A stretch of DNA of 64,000 bases from JAXLVB01 sp046329195. Lineage in GTDB: Bacteria; Bacteroidota; Bacteroidia; Cytophagales; Spirosomataceae. The stretch is from NCBI GenBank assembly GCA_046329195.1, contig JAXLVB010000002.1, positions 992,001 to 1,056,000 of the forward strand, given 5' to 3'. The position numbers were made by a program, and so were the translations under genes. The notes under the pieces were generated by a model. The model ran no database searches and was not told where the DNA came from. It saw only the letters and a list, made by a program, of their open reading frames with translations. Below, in pieces: positions 44,351 through 53,993 of the stretch (position 1 is its first letter; every line of letters starts with the position of its first letter).

Positions 44351-45193
44351 ATGAGAAAGGTTTATCTCTTCTTAATCTTCTTTTCTTATTTATCGGTAGC
44401 TCAAGCCCAAGACCCCAACAATGAATATTACGTTCCTACAAAAAGCCGAAAAATTTATCCTTGGATTAAAAATCCTCAATTAGACGTTATTCCGCTCAAA
44501 TACTACCTCTCGGTAGAGGGTGGTTACCGTAAAGATTACACCACGCTAAGTAATACCCTGAGCAATATCATTGCCAATAACAACGCCGATAGTAATCCGT
44601 GGGGTGTACTGATAGGGGCTATGTACAATAACAAATGGATGTTTGAAACGGGTTATTACCGTACCAATATTGAGGCAGGTACGGATGTAAACATTCGAGG
44701 GGTGCCTGGTTTTCGTTGGCAAACTAAGTACACCACCCTTCCGCTGCGAGTCAAGCGTAAGCTTCTTTCTATTGGTAAAATCGAAAAAGAATCGGGTTTT
44801 TATTGGGAAGCAGGAGCTCAGGTATTAATGCCTGCCCAAGCCGAACGACTGGGAAGTTATAAGTTTTCAGCTCTGTACTCTACGGGGCAAGGTATGCCCT
44901 TCGACACGTTGATTTTGTATCATCAAACTTTTGTAAGAGGAGGTATGAAGGTACTTTTAGAGACGGGATTAGATCTAAACGTAAAGCTTTTGCCCCGCTG
45001 GGATGTGGGCTTTTATTGTAGAGGAACTTTTGGTTTTGCAGACATCATCTATGGCGAAGCCAGCTTTAGCGGAAAGCCCATTACTACCCAAACGGCCACT
45101 CAAATTAGTCAAGGCTCTGGTATTTATTTTGGTATGAACATTCGTTATAACTACCTGATTCGAGACCAATACCGAAGCAAGGAAGATTTTTGA
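44351..45193 (+). CDS. Outer-membrane beta-barrel protein, unknown role
   Basis: 280 residues from ATG 44351 (MRKVYLFLIFFSYLSVAQA, signal peptide). The mature part alternates aromatic and polar residues in strand-like runs ('YYLSVEGGYRKDYTTL', 'WMFETGYYRTNIEAG', 'FGMNIRYNYLIRDQYR'), as expected for a small outer-membrane barrel. No named family is recognised. A strong hairpin after its stop separates it from convergent xylA. Confidence 0.65.
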   Translation: MRKVYLFLIFFSYLSVAQAQDPNNEYYVPTKSRKIYPWIKNPQLDVIPLKYYLSVEGGYRKDYTTLSNTLSNIIANNNADSNPWGVLIGAMYNNKWMFETGYYRTNIEAGTDVNIRGVPGFRWQTKYTTLPLRVKRKLLSIGKIEKESGFYWEAGAQVLMPAQAERLGSYKFSALYSTGQGMPFDTLILYHQTFVRGGMKVLLETGLDLNVKLLPRWDVGFYCRGTFGFADIIYGEASFSGKPITTQTATQISQGSGIYFGMNIRYNYLIRDQYRSKEDF

Positions 45194-45238
45194 GGGGGTA
45201 CATAACTTTCACTCAATGAGTCTCAACTAGCTAATAAT

Positions 45239-45271
45239 AATCATGCCATCACTCAAAGTGATGGCATGATT
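45239..45271. terminator. Bidirectional terminator between barrel gene and xylA
   Basis: Perfect 15-bp stem AATCATGCCATCACT/AGTGATGGCATGATT with loop CAA, between convergent genes. Confidence 0.85.
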
Positions 45272-45299
45272 GTGAAAACTCCCCAAATCAGGTAACTAA

Positions 45300-46628
45300 C
45301 TACACAAAGCGATTCAAAAGATTCTCCAAATATTCTTGACGACCCGACACAACGGCCGGCTCCCCACTGGCCGCAGCAATGTCTCTCAAATCAGACAACG
45401 TAAGTTTACCCGCTTCAAAATCAGCCCCTTTGCCCGAATCAAACGAAGCATAACGGTTGGTTCTAAGTTGCTTATAATCCGATTTGGTCAAGATGTTATC
45501 GGCTGCCACTAAGGCTCTGGCGAAGTTGTCCATACCACCAATGTGGGCATAGAACAAGTCTTCGTTGTCGGTAGAATTACGACGACGTTTTGCGTCAAAG
45601 TTCACACCACCGCCTTGGATGCCGCCACCTTCTAAAATCACCAACATCGCCTCAGTCAATTCAAGAACATTGTTCGGGAATTGGTCGGTATCCCAGCCGT
45701 TTTGATAATCACCTCGGTTGGCATCAATGCTACCCAACAAACCTGCGTCAGCGGCTACTTGAAGTTCGTGCTGGAAGGTATGACCTGCCAAAGTAGCGTG
45801 GTTTACCTCGATGTTGAGTTTGAAATCATCTAACAAATTAAACTCACGCAAGAAGCTAATCACCGTGGCCGAATCATGGTCGTATTGGTGCTTTGAAGGC
45901 TCACATGGTTTAGGCTCAATAAAGAAGGTACCATTGAAACCTTGCTGACGAGCATAGTCCTTGGCCATGTGTAAGAAACGAGCCATGTGCTCCAATTCAC
46001 GCTTCATGTTGGTGTTGAGTAGGCTCATGTAGCCTTCTCTCCCACCCCAGAACACGTAATTTTCGCCACCCAAGGCAATCGTTGCATCCAATGCAGCCTT
46101 TACTTGCGCACCACCATGCGCTACCACCTGAAAATCAGGATTCGTAGCAGCACCATTCATATACCGACGGTTCGAGAACAAATTGGCGGTTCCCCACAAC
46201 AACTTAATGTTCGATGCCTCCATTTTGGGTTTCACGTAATCTACCCACGCTTGCAGACGGCTTTCGTTTTCGGCCACATCGAGGCCATAGTCCACCACAT
46301 CAATATCGTGAAAGCAGTAATAAGGCAAGCCTAATTTGGTCATGAATTCAAATCCCGCATCGGCTTTGTCTCTCATGCGTTGGAGCACATCTGCAGAGTC
46401 ATTCCAAGGATACAAATGTGTGGCTTCACCAAAGGGATCCAACCCTGAGCCACAAAGGGTATGCCAGTAAGCCATTGCAAACTTGAAGTGTTCTTTCATT
46501 GTTTTGCCAGCCACTACTCGGTTTTCGTCATACCAACGAAATGCTAACGGGTTATCTGATTCTACTCCTTCAAATTGAATTTTGGAGATACCCTTAAAAT
46601 ACTCTTTGTCGCCGATTAATACAGCCAT
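45300..46628 (-). CDS. xylA: Xylose isomerase
   Basis: 442 residues, class II length. Active-site and metal motifs are 'FHDIDVVDYG' (His/Asp of ring opening), 'YVFWGGREGYMSLL', 'FIEPKPCEPSKHQYDHD' (Glu and Lys), 'NIEVNHATLAGHTFQHE' and 'GSIDANRGDYQNGWDTDQFP'. It converts D-xylose to D-xylulose in the cytoplasm. xylB lies 74 bp upstream on the same strand, so the transcript is probably xylB-xylA. No xylose transporter or regulator gene is next to them. Confidence 0.98.
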   Translation of the reverse strand: MAVLIGDKEYFKGISKIQFEGVESDNPLAFRWYDENRVVAGKTMKEHFKFAMAYWHTLCGSGLDPFGEATHLYPWNDSADVLQRMRDKADAGFEFMTKLGLPYYCFHDIDVVDYGLDVAENESRLQAWVDYVKPKMEASNIKLLWGTANLFSNRRYMNGAATNPDFQVVAHGGAQVKAALDATIALGGENYVFWGGREGYMSLLNTNMKRELEHMARFLHMAKDYARQQGFNGTFFIEPKPCEPSKHQYDHDSATVISFLREFNLLDDFKLNIEVNHATLAGHTFQHELQVAADAGLLGSIDANRGDYQNGWDTDQFPNNVLELTEAMLVILEGGGIQGGGVNFDAKRRRNSTDNEDLFYAHIGGMDNFARALVAADNILTKSDYKQLRTNRYASFDSGKGADFEAGKLTLSDLRDIAAASGEPAVVSGRQEYLENLLNRFV

Positions 46629-46702
46629 GATTGTTAAATGTTACAGGTTATTCGTTCGATAATTATACTTCTTACGCAAAGCGTCTGTATGTTCTGTGAA
46701 TT

Positions 46703-48193
46703 TTAGGCCAAAAAACGATTCAATTCACTTTTCCAACTCTGATACAGGGTTTCATACGCCTCCGAATCCGACACTTGTGGTTCGATGACCCCAAGTTTTC
46801 TGAGTTTACTAAACGCATCTTGCGGCTTTCTGAATATGCCTAAGCCAATACCAGCCCCCAACGCAGCCCCTTTAGCACCATCTGTATCATAAAGTTCAAC
46901 GGGTGTTTGGGTCAGGTTAACCAACGTTTGTCCAAACAATTCACTCAAAAACAAATTGGCCCTACCCGCACGTATTACTGAGGGCGTAGCTCCCATGCCC
47001 GACATGATTTCCATCCCGTATCGAAACGAACATGCAATACCTTCTTGAGCCGCCCTAAACCAATGTGCTTGTGAATGCTGATTAAAATCTAAATGAAGGG
47101 CTTGGGCCCCCACTGATTTGTTGCCCAACATCCGTTCCGCTCCGTTTCCAAAAGGAAGAATGCGCAAACCAGCACTGCCAACAGGCACTTGGTCAGCCAG
47201 TTGGTTCATTTCGGGATAACTTAAATTTTTACCCAGATTTGCTTTCGTCCACGAGTTAAGGATGCCTGTACCGTTAATGCACAATAAAATCCCCAAGCGA
47301 TTGAGTTGTGGCTCAAACTGGTGGTTTACGTGGGCAAAAGTATTCACCCGTGACTGCGGGTCGTACGTTACTTGCTCACTAACCGCATAAACCACCCCTG
47401 AAGTCCCTGCAGTTGCAGCTACTTCACCAGGCTCCAATACATTGAGTGATAGTGCATTATTAGGTTGATCTCCCGCTTTGTACGTAACTGGAATTCCTTT
47501 TTTTAAGCCTAAAATTTCCGCAATATTTCCCGTCACTTCACCGTGCGACCCAAATACCGGATTTATTGTTGGAACCAATGAGTGTTCAAACCCGAAGTAT
47601 TCCATGATATCCGCCGAAACTTCATTGGCTTGAAAATCCCAGAACATCCCTTCTGAAAGCGAAGAATTGGAGGTAGTGATTTCTCCGGTAAGTTTCATAG
47701 AAATAAAATCGCCCGGGAGCATCAACTTCGTTGCTTTTTCGTAATTGGCGGGTTCGTTTTCCATGACCCATGCCAGTTTGGAAGCCGTAAAATTGCCGGG
47801 TGAATTCAGTAAATGGGCCAAGCAGATTTCAGGACCGATGGCCTCAAATGCCTCTTCTCCTATACCCACCGCACGACTATCGCACCAAATAATAGAGTTA
47901 CGAATAGATTGCTGCTCGGCATCTACCAGTACCAATCCGTGCATTTGATAGGCAATCCCAATGGCTTCTATGTCTTTAGGGTTATATTTGCCCGAAGCAT
48001 GTACTCGTAGAATCGCTTTCTGGGCATATTCCCACCACGATTCGGGGTCTTGTTCGGCCCATCCTGGCTGTGGGGCCACAATAGCTGCCTCTGTATCAGG
48101 GTATTGTGCCGATGCCACCACCTGTTGAGTTTGGGCATCTACTACACATGCCTTGACGGACGATGTACCAATATCTAAGCCTAATAATAACAT
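46703..48193 (-). CDS. xylB: Xylulokinase
   Basis: 496 residues from the ATG at 48193-48191 (MLLLGLDIGTSSVKACVVDA), chosen because the FGGY ATP-binding motif starts immediately; an earlier in-frame start 28 codons upstream adds a stray hydrophobic tail. FGGY-family kinase: N-terminal 'GTSSVKA', 'GWAEQDPESWWEYAQ', substrate region 'IAYQMHGLVLVD', and C-terminal 'GGA..S..' type segment 'TDGAKGAALGAGIGLGIF'. It phosphorylates D-xylulose to xylulose-5-phosphate. First gene of the xylBA pair; a GGGCGAGT/ACTCGCCC hairpin lies in its leader. Confidence 0.95.
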   Translation of the reverse strand: MLLLGLDIGTSSVKACVVDAQTQQVVASAQYPDTEAAIVAPQPGWAEQDPESWWEYAQKAILRVHASGKYNPKDIEAIGIAYQMHGLVLVDAEQQSIRNSIIWCDSRAVGIGEEAFEAIGPEICLAHLLNSPGNFTASKLAWVMENEPANYEKATKLMLPGDFISMKLTGEITTSNSSLSEGMFWDFQANEVSADIMEYFGFEHSLVPTINPVFGSHGEVTGNIAEILGLKKGIPVTYKAGDQPNNALSLNVLEPGEVAATAGTSGVVYAVSEQVTYDPQSRVNTFAHVNHQFEPQLNRLGILLCINGTGILNSWTKANLGKNLSYPEMNQLADQVPVGSAGLRILPFGNGAERMLGNKSVGAQALHLDFNQHSQAHWFRAAQEGIACSFRYGMEIMSGMGATPSVIRAGRANLFLSELFGQTLVNLTQTPVELYDTDGAKGAALGAGIGLGIFRKPQDAFSKLRKLGVIEPQVSDSEAYETLYQSWKSELNRFLA

Positions 48194-48211
48194 GGTTGTG
48201 AAAGTAAATAG

Positions 48212-48234
48212 GGGCGAGTAAAAGGCACTCGCCC
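48212..48234 (-). promoter_or_regulatory. Leader hairpin upstream of xylB
   Basis: On the minus strand GGGCGAGT-GCCTTTT-ACTCGCCC forms an 8-bp G+C-rich stem about 20 bases before the xylB ATG, close enough to affect translation or to be an operator. No sugar regulator is encoded nearby. Confidence 0.4.
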
Positions 48235-48328
48235 TTAGAAGTAAGCAAAGTATAAGATTTAGAGGTAAAGTTATCACAAATCTAAGAATAATTATTTAGT
48301 GTACAAATGACACTTAATATTTTTTTTC

Positions 48329-49111
48329 ATGACAGCATTTCTTGAATTACATCAACTCAGTAAATATTACGGCGAAAAAGCTGCGGTTCAGAACATTACG
48401 CTTTCGCTGACAAAAGGTGATTTGTTGGCTCTGGTCGGCGAAAGTGGCTCTGGCAAAACAACGTTGCTCAAACTTATGGCTTGTTTTTTAGAACCAACCA
48501 TTGGCGAATTGTACTTAGAAGGCGAAAAATTACTGTTTTATGCGCAATATTTGGTCAAAGGACATCCACAGATTCGGTTGGTTGCTCAAGATTTCCAATT
48601 GTTCCCAAACATTTCACTGAGGGAAAATATTAAATATGCACTGCGCACTTATACGGCAACGTACCAAAATGAACGAGCGGATGAATTGGTGGCACTGTGT
48701 GGAATTGAAGCCATTCAGTATCAGTTGCCCAAAGAAGTATCGGGGGGCGAAAAACAACGAACAGCCATTGCCAGAGCCGTAGCTGAAGAACCCAGTATTT
48801 TGCTGCTGGATGAACCGTTTAGTCAATTAGATACACTAAACAAAAATAGACTGAAAAACTTTTTAGTCAATCTTAATAAACAAGAACAAACCACTATCGT
48901 TTTCGTAACTCACGACTTATTGGATGCCTTCACCGTAGGGCAGTCGGTGGCTGTGTTACAACATGGAAAATTAGTTCAACATGCAAAACCTGATGCGCTC
49001 ATTGCCAACCCTGCTACTCCGTACATCCAATTATTGGTAGAAAGCCTCAAGCAACAGGTGAGCGAAGTAGCTAAACTGCTATCGGTGGTTCCTAACCGCT
49101 CCAGCTCATAG
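48329..49111 (+). CDS. Stand-alone ABC ATPase, importer-like (PotA/CysA type)
   Basis: 260 residues. Walker A GESGSGKTT (about 37-45), Q-loop 'RLVAQDFQLFPNISLRENI', signature VSGGEKQR, Walker B 'ILLLDEPFSQLDT', H-loop 'VTHDLLDA', then a short C-terminal tail. The 'ENIKYAL...LDTLNKNRLKNFLVNL' layout resembles importer ATPases of the PotA/FbpC/CysA group rather than LolD types. No permease or binding protein gene is near, so the partner is unknown. It is divergent from xylB with a 135-bp gap. Confidence 0.88.
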   Translation: MTAFLELHQLSKYYGEKAAVQNITLSLTKGDLLALVGESGSGKTTLLKLMACFLEPTIGELYLEGEKLLFYAQYLVKGHPQIRLVAQDFQLFPNISLRENIKYALRTYTATYQNERADELVALCGIEAIQYQLPKEVSGGEKQRTAIARAVAEEPSILLLDEPFSQLDTLNKNRLKNFLVNLNKQEQTTIVFVTHDLLDAFTVGQSVAVLQHGKLVQHAKPDALIANPATPYIQLLVESLKQQVSEVAKLLSVVPNRSSS

Positions 49112-49216
49112 CCTCTGATTGTAACCTAAAAATTTGTATGAGAAAATGTACAGAATCAATTTTTTCTTCTTTTATTTATATGAATTCAAGTACTTAGTAT
49201 CTACATTTGCGCCCCC

Positions 49217-50332
49217 ATGGCACGAAGTCTGTTTTTATTTTTATATCTTTTTGGTTGGTTGTTGCTTAACGTTCAGGCTCAAACTGTACCTGTTACGGAC
49301 ACTACAAAAATCTTTAAGCAACAGAGCAAGCTTTTGGTTGTACCACTGGTTGGTCGCTCCCCAGAAACGAACTGGAACGGTGGTTTTGCGGGGGCGTATA
49401 TTTTCAAAACCCACAAAACTGACTCCACCTTACGGACGTCTACTATCCCTTTTGGTGTTATCTACACTACTCGTAAGCAATTATTAATCGGCTTAGGTGG
49501 AAACGTTTTTTTCCCGAAAGAAAAATACATTCTACGCTTCGAAAACACCTTTAGCTATTTTCCAGACCGTTTTTGGGGCTTAGGTAACAACACCAAGGAG
49601 TCAAACCTCGAATCTTACACCTACCTTCAATACTACCTTAACCCTCAGTTATTAAGACACTTAGGGCGAAATTTTTTCGTAGGGGCTGTATTGGAACACC
49701 AAAACATCATCAAGATGGACTATACCCCTAATGGGCTTTTTGACCAAGAGAACGTGACGGGTCGAGAGGGGGGTGTCACGATGGGAATTGGTGGGGTATT
49801 TACCTTCGATAGCCGCAACCATGCTTATGTATCGAACAAAGGTTCGTTGGTTCAATTGGCATTTACTCGGTTTCACAGGGCGTTCGGCAGTGATTTCACC
49901 TATTCACAATTTCGATTTGACCTCCGTAAGTACTTAAAAATTGGCCGTGAGAAAGTGCTGGCTTTACAAAGCTTAGGCATCATTACCGAAGGAAACGTTC
50001 AGTTCAGAAGTATGGGGGTTATTGGTGGTTCCAGCATTATGCGAGGTTATTACAACGGTCGCTATCGAGACAAAGTTTCGATGGCACTGCAAGCAGAGTT
50101 TCGCACGCCTATCTATGGGCGGCTGGGCATGGTTGCCTTTGCTGGCATTGGCCGTGTGGCGCCCAGTTTAGCTACTTTTGAACTAAATGACTTCAAAAAA
50201 TCATTTGGTGCTGGTTTGCGTTTTGCGGTACTCAAAAAAGAGAAATTCAACGTACGAGTAGATTACGGCTTTGGTGAAATAGAAGGCAAGTATCACGGTA
50301 ACTTGTACGTTGTGGCCATGGAAGCATTTTAA
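49217..50332 (+). CDS. Omp85-type outer-membrane barrel (BamA/TamA family, no POTRA)
   Basis: 371 residues. Signal peptide (RSLFLFLYLFGWLLLNVQAQ), then a Bac_surface_Ag-type 16-strand barrel. The conserved loop-6-like motif is in 'MGVIGGSSIMRGYYNGRYRD' (xRGY of VRGF/Y type), and the C-terminus ends in aromatic strand sequence ('YGFGEIEGKYHGNLYVVAMEAF'). The mature protein is too short for POTRA domains, so it is not BamA itself; relatives are annotated as BamA/TamA-family proteins of unknown role. The first ATG of a shifted frame at 49134 is a shadow. Confidence 0.85.
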   Translation: MARSLFLFLYLFGWLLLNVQAQTVPVTDTTKIFKQQSKLLVVPLVGRSPETNWNGGFAGAYIFKTHKTDSTLRTSTIPFGVIYTTRKQLLIGLGGNVFFPKEKYILRFENTFSYFPDRFWGLGNNTKESNLESYTYLQYYLNPQLLRHLGRNFFVGAVLEHQNIIKMDYTPNGLFDQENVTGREGGVTMGIGGVFTFDSRNHAYVSNKGSLVQLAFTRFHRAFGSDFTYSQFRFDLRKYLKIGREKVLALQSLGIITEGNVQFRSMGVIGGSSIMRGYYNGRYRDKVSMALQAEFRTPIYGRLGMVAFAGIGRVAPSLATFELNDFKKSFGAGLRFAVLKKEKFNVRVDYGFGEIEGKYHGNLYVVAMEAF

Positions 50333-50367
50333 TTTTAACATTGAGTATCTGTTACTTAACCCGCCAT

Positions 50368-51147
50368 CTACATACTCGCTTTTGATCGAGACGACTTGAT
50401 TTCTCGATTGTAAGGATTAGTTTGGGGGTTTAGCAGATACACATCTAACAAGGCTCTTGGTCGAGCCAAATATTCACGCACTAAGGTTTTGAACGAATAG
50501 TTTTGGGGAGCATCTTGAGCCGCAAAAGCTACAGCATTAAGTTTGTATTCTTTAGCCAAAAACAAGGCTCGTGAGTTATGAAAACCTTGTGAAACGATGG
50601 TGAAACGTTCTTGCTTGAAAATCTCTTTACAACGCAGAATCGAATCATAGGTTCGGAAACCTGCATAATCCAACATCATGGCCTCAGACGGTATGCCCAT
50701 ACGAAGCAAATATCGCTTCATATCGTTGGGTTCGTTGTAGTACTCCGAGTCGTTATTACCGCTCAAAATCAAGTATTTCACCTTGCCTTCTAAGTATAAG
50801 CGAGCGGCAGCTTCCATGCGATATTTAAAAAACAAGTTCTCTTTACCGCTTGGCAACGATTTACTCGTTCCCAGTACCAAGGCCACATCGTTGGAGGGTA
50901 AGTTTTTGATAGAAAAATAATTAGTATCTCTGGTTTGGTAAACTACCCACCAATTACACAGCAAAATCGCCAAAATAGTTAGTACAAAGCCATACATTCC
51001 TCCTTTGATTACCTTTTTGAAAAAAGGCACCCAAAGCACCATTCGGCGTCGCTGTTTGTAACCGATTATGCTGCGAGGAATCACGACTTCGTTTTTAGAG
51101 TAATGGTGAATGTTGAAACGTCGATTTTGCGGGTGTATCACCCGCAA
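50368..51147 (-). CDS. SanA/YdcF-like DUF218 membrane protein
   Basis: Up to 259 residues; the start is uncertain. The ATG at 51147 lies inside the hairpin that follows the topoisomerase gene, so the in-frame ATG at 51042 (MVLWVPFFKKVIKGGMYGFV, just before the membrane helix at about 50-70) is a good alternative. The DUF218 domain reads 'DVALVLGTSK', 'RMEAAARLYLEGKVKYLILSG', 'DMKRYLLRMGIPSEAMML', 'ERFTIVSQGFHNSRALFLAK'. Family members (SanA, YdcF, ElyC) influence envelope integrity and lipid-carrier or peptidoglycan pathways; the exact reaction is unknown. Confidence 0.88.
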   Translation of the reverse strand: MRVIHPQNRRFNIHHYSKNEVVIPRSIIGYKQRRRMVLWVPFFKKVIKGGMYGFVLTILAILLCNWWVVYQTRDTNYFSIKNLPSNDVALVLGTSKSLPSGKENLFFKYRMEAAARLYLEGKVKYLILSGNNDSEYYNEPNDMKRYLLRMGIPSEAMMLDYAGFRTYDSILRCKEIFKQERFTIVSQGFHNSRALFLAKEYKLNAVAFAAQDAPQNYSFKTLVREYLARPRALLDVYLLNPQTNPYNREIKSSRSKASM

Positions 51148-51152
51148 AATCG
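51122..51152 (-). terminator. Hairpin after the topoisomerase gene
   Basis: Perfect 14-bp stem CGATTTTGCGGGTG/CACCCGCAAAATCG with loop TAT, 11 bp after the 51163 stop on the minus strand; no T run follows. Confidence 0.6.
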
Positions 51153-51162
51153 GTGCACTATT

Positions 51163-53763
51163 TTATTCAAATAATCCTAACTGAGTAACGTATTGATCGC
51201 CACCTTCGTTTGTTTCGTCTTCATTATTTTCTTCCTCGATAGGCCTCTCCACTGCTTCCTCGGCAGGTATTTCGACCAAGCGAGGTGCTAAGAGTTTTAC
51301 CCCTTGCACTTTATAATTAGTCAATTTATTGCCGCTGGCTTTCCAACCCCTTACTTCTACCAACTCATCTACGTTTAATTCTTCGGTCTGGATGGGTTCT
51401 TTGTCTGTTTTCTTAAATTTTAGCTCAATGCGAGGAAACACATCTACCGAAGCAACAAGCAATTTAGAGGATTTAAAATCACTAATAAAGCTGAATTTTT
51501 TATCCACCGTGATGGTTTCTATCCTGAATCGCTTTACGTAGTATTGTTTGGTTTCGCCATCATAGTAAACAGCAGAAATGATGCCATTTGGTATGAATTT
51601 GGTCAAAACCTCAATCTTTTCGGGTTCGTAACGATTGGTTAGTTCAAAACTGGTTAGCTCGTAGGAGCCGTCTTTATAGACAACCAAAATGGTATCTTTG
51701 GCCCCAAAGTTACCTAAATAACGGCCTCTCTCGTCCCGATTCAGGCGGCCAATGGTTCCATCATACCAAATATCTACACCACCCAAGGTTGAAACCCCTG
51801 CTGATTTCATGACTACTTTCCGAACGGGGAATTTGGTGACGATATTACCCATTGCCTCACGGTTTTTGATAGAAAGGCTGGCAAAATCAAACTCAAATTG
51901 CTTCACTTTAGCCGAACTGGTTGCCGTCAGGTTGACTTGAATTACTTCGGCTTCGCCGTTGTCGTTGGCCGAAAAATAATGCAGTTTGGACTTCGGGTTT
52001 CCTTGGGTCAAGTCATATTCACGGTCACGGGTAACGGCCGTCACTTTAAACCGCTTGGCATAGCTAATCCCCGTTTTGCCATCCATATACATTAAGTTAT
52101 AGACTTTGCGGTCGTCGTTTTTCTTGAAAACAGCACAGTAGATTATGTCTTTGCCAACAAAAACTTTATCTTGGATTTTGGTAACGACACATTTTCCGTC
52201 TCGCCGAAACACAATGATATCATCAATGTCGGAGCAATCACACACGAACTCTTCTTTTTTCAGGCCAAAGCCAATAAAACCTCCCTCACGGTCCACGTAT
52301 AGTTTTTGGTTGGCAGCGGCCACCACGTTGGCCGCAATGGTATTGAAGTTCTTGATTTCGGTTTTGCGCTCTCTGTTTTTGCCGTATTTTTTAAGCAAGT
52401 CTTTGTAATAATTGATAGCAAAACGAATCATATTTGCCAAATTATCAAGCACTTCTTTTAATTCTTCTTCCAAACGACGCATGGCTTCGTCTGCTTTAAA
52501 AGAGTCGTATTTAGAAATCCGCTTAATCCGGATTTCTAAGAGGCGCAAAATGTCGTCTTGCGTAATTTCACGATAAAACTGCGCCTTGTATGGTTCTAAG
52601 CCTTGATCTACGGTTTGGATAACCAGCTCAAAAGTTTCGCATTCTTCGATTTGGCGATAAATCCGATTTTCGATGAAGATTTTTTCGAGCGAGTTAAACA
52701 GGATTTTTTCCATCAGCTCATCCCGTCGAATCTCTAATTCTCGTTCCAAGAGCCGAACCGTTTGATGAGTATTGATGCGAAGAACGTCCTGAACTTTCAC
52801 AAAATGCGGCTTATCGTCCACAATGACACAGGCATTGGGCGAAATGCTGACTTCGCACTCTGTAAAAGCATACAGAGCATCTACCATAATATCGGGCGAT
52901 ACTCCTGGTGACAGATGAACCAAAATTTCTACTTCTTTGGAGGTCAAATCCTCCACTTTCTTGATTTTGATTTTACCGTCGTCGTTGGCTTTGATGATGG
53001 AGTCCTTAATCGAGGTTGTGGTTGTACTGAATGGAATTTCACGAATGACCAAGGTTTTTTTGTCGAGTTCTTCAATTTTGGCTCGCACTCGCACTTTTCC
53101 ACCACGCATCCCATCATTGTAATTGCTTACATCAATGGTACCACCCGTCTGAAAATCAGGAAAAATCTGAATGGGTTTATCCTTCAGAATATCTATGGAT
53201 GCTTCTATTAGTTCACAAAAATTGTGAGGCAAAATCTTTGTTGCCAAACCGACTGCGATGCCCTCTACCCCGCTGGCGAGCAACAAAGGGAACTTGGCTG
53301 GCAAGGTAACAGGTTCTTTTTTGCGCCCATCGTACGACAATTGCCACTCGGTTGTGTCAGGGTTAAAGACGACATCTTTGGCAAAAGCCGACAAACGTAC
53401 TTCAATATAACGAGCTGCTGCTGCCCCGTCGCCCGTGCGGATGTCGCCCCAGTTTCCTTGTGTGTCAAAGAGCAGGTTCTTTTGCCCCATCCCTACGATA
53501 GCTTCGCTAATAGACGCATCGCCATGGGGATGGTACTGCATGGTCGCTCCAATGACATTGGCTACTTTGTTGAAGCGACCGTCGTCCATTTCTTTGAGGG
53601 CATGCAAAATACGGCGTTGAACGGGCTTCATGCCGTCTTCAACAGCCGGAACCGCCCGTTCTAAAATCACATACGAGGCATATTCCAGAAACCAGTTCTG
53701 GTACATCCCATCAACTTCGATTCGGTCTTGAAATGCTTCGTCCTTTAAATTACTCATTTGCAA
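51163..53763 (-). CDS. parC: DNA topoisomerase IV subunit A
   Basis: 866 residues (alternative start two codons later). Breakage-rejoining domain: 'MYQNWFLEYASYVILERAVP', 'DGMKPVQRRILHALKEM' and the catalytic Tyr in 'GDGAAAARYIEVRLSAFAKD'; 'NVIGATMQYHPHGDASISEA' contains the QRDR-equivalent positions. Then a coiled coil (about 430-480) and a C-terminal beta-pinwheel-like region ending in an acidic tail (EEENNEDETNEGGDQ). Lack of the gyrase box and the N-terminal style point to ParC rather than GyrA. It decatenates chromosomes with ParE, which is not in this window. Confidence 0.92.
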   Translation of the reverse strand: MQMSNLKDEAFQDRIEVDGMYQNWFLEYASYVILERAVPAVEDGMKPVQRRILHALKEMDDGRFNKVANVIGATMQYHPHGDASISEAIVGMGQKNLLFDTQGNWGDIRTGDGAAAARYIEVRLSAFAKDVVFNPDTTEWQLSYDGRKKEPVTLPAKFPLLLASGVEGIAVGLATKILPHNFCELIEASIDILKDKPIQIFPDFQTGGTIDVSNYNDGMRGGKVRVRAKIEELDKKTLVIREIPFSTTTTSIKDSIIKANDDGKIKIKKVEDLTSKEVEILVHLSPGVSPDIMVDALYAFTECEVSISPNACVIVDDKPHFVKVQDVLRINTHQTVRLLERELEIRRDELMEKILFNSLEKIFIENRIYRQIEECETFELVIQTVDQGLEPYKAQFYREITQDDILRLLEIRIKRISKYDSFKADEAMRRLEEELKEVLDNLANMIRFAINYYKDLLKKYGKNRERKTEIKNFNTIAANVVAAANQKLYVDREGGFIGFGLKKEEFVCDCSDIDDIIVFRRDGKCVVTKIQDKVFVGKDIIYCAVFKKNDDRKVYNLMYMDGKTGISYAKRFKVTAVTRDREYDLTQGNPKSKLHYFSANDNGEAEVIQVNLTATSSAKVKQFEFDFASLSIKNREAMGNIVTKFPVRKVVMKSAGVSTLGGVDIWYDGTIGRLNRDERGRYLGNFGAKDTILVVYKDGSYELTSFELTNRYEPEKIEVLTKFIPNGIISAVYYDGETKQYYVKRFRIETITVDKKFSFISDFKSSKLLVASVDVFPRIELKFKKTDKEPIQTEELNVDELVEVRGWKASGNKLTNYKVQGVKLLAPRLVEIPAEEAVERPIEEENNEDETNEGGDQYVTQLGLFE

Positions 53764-53993
53764 TATTCTGAGGCAAAGTGGTTAGAAACAGCACAAAAAT
53801 AGGACGAAATTGTATAAAAACAATATTCGATTTTAGATTACCAGCGGAGTTTGAAAGTTAGCAAAAATTTGGTAGGAAAAGAAAAACTCTCAAATTATTT
53901 AACATGAGACCGATACGAATTGTTTAATTTTACGATTGCCTAAGCAAACCATTGATTCATTCGCCAGCATTTATCCGAAAGCCCCCTTTTCTC

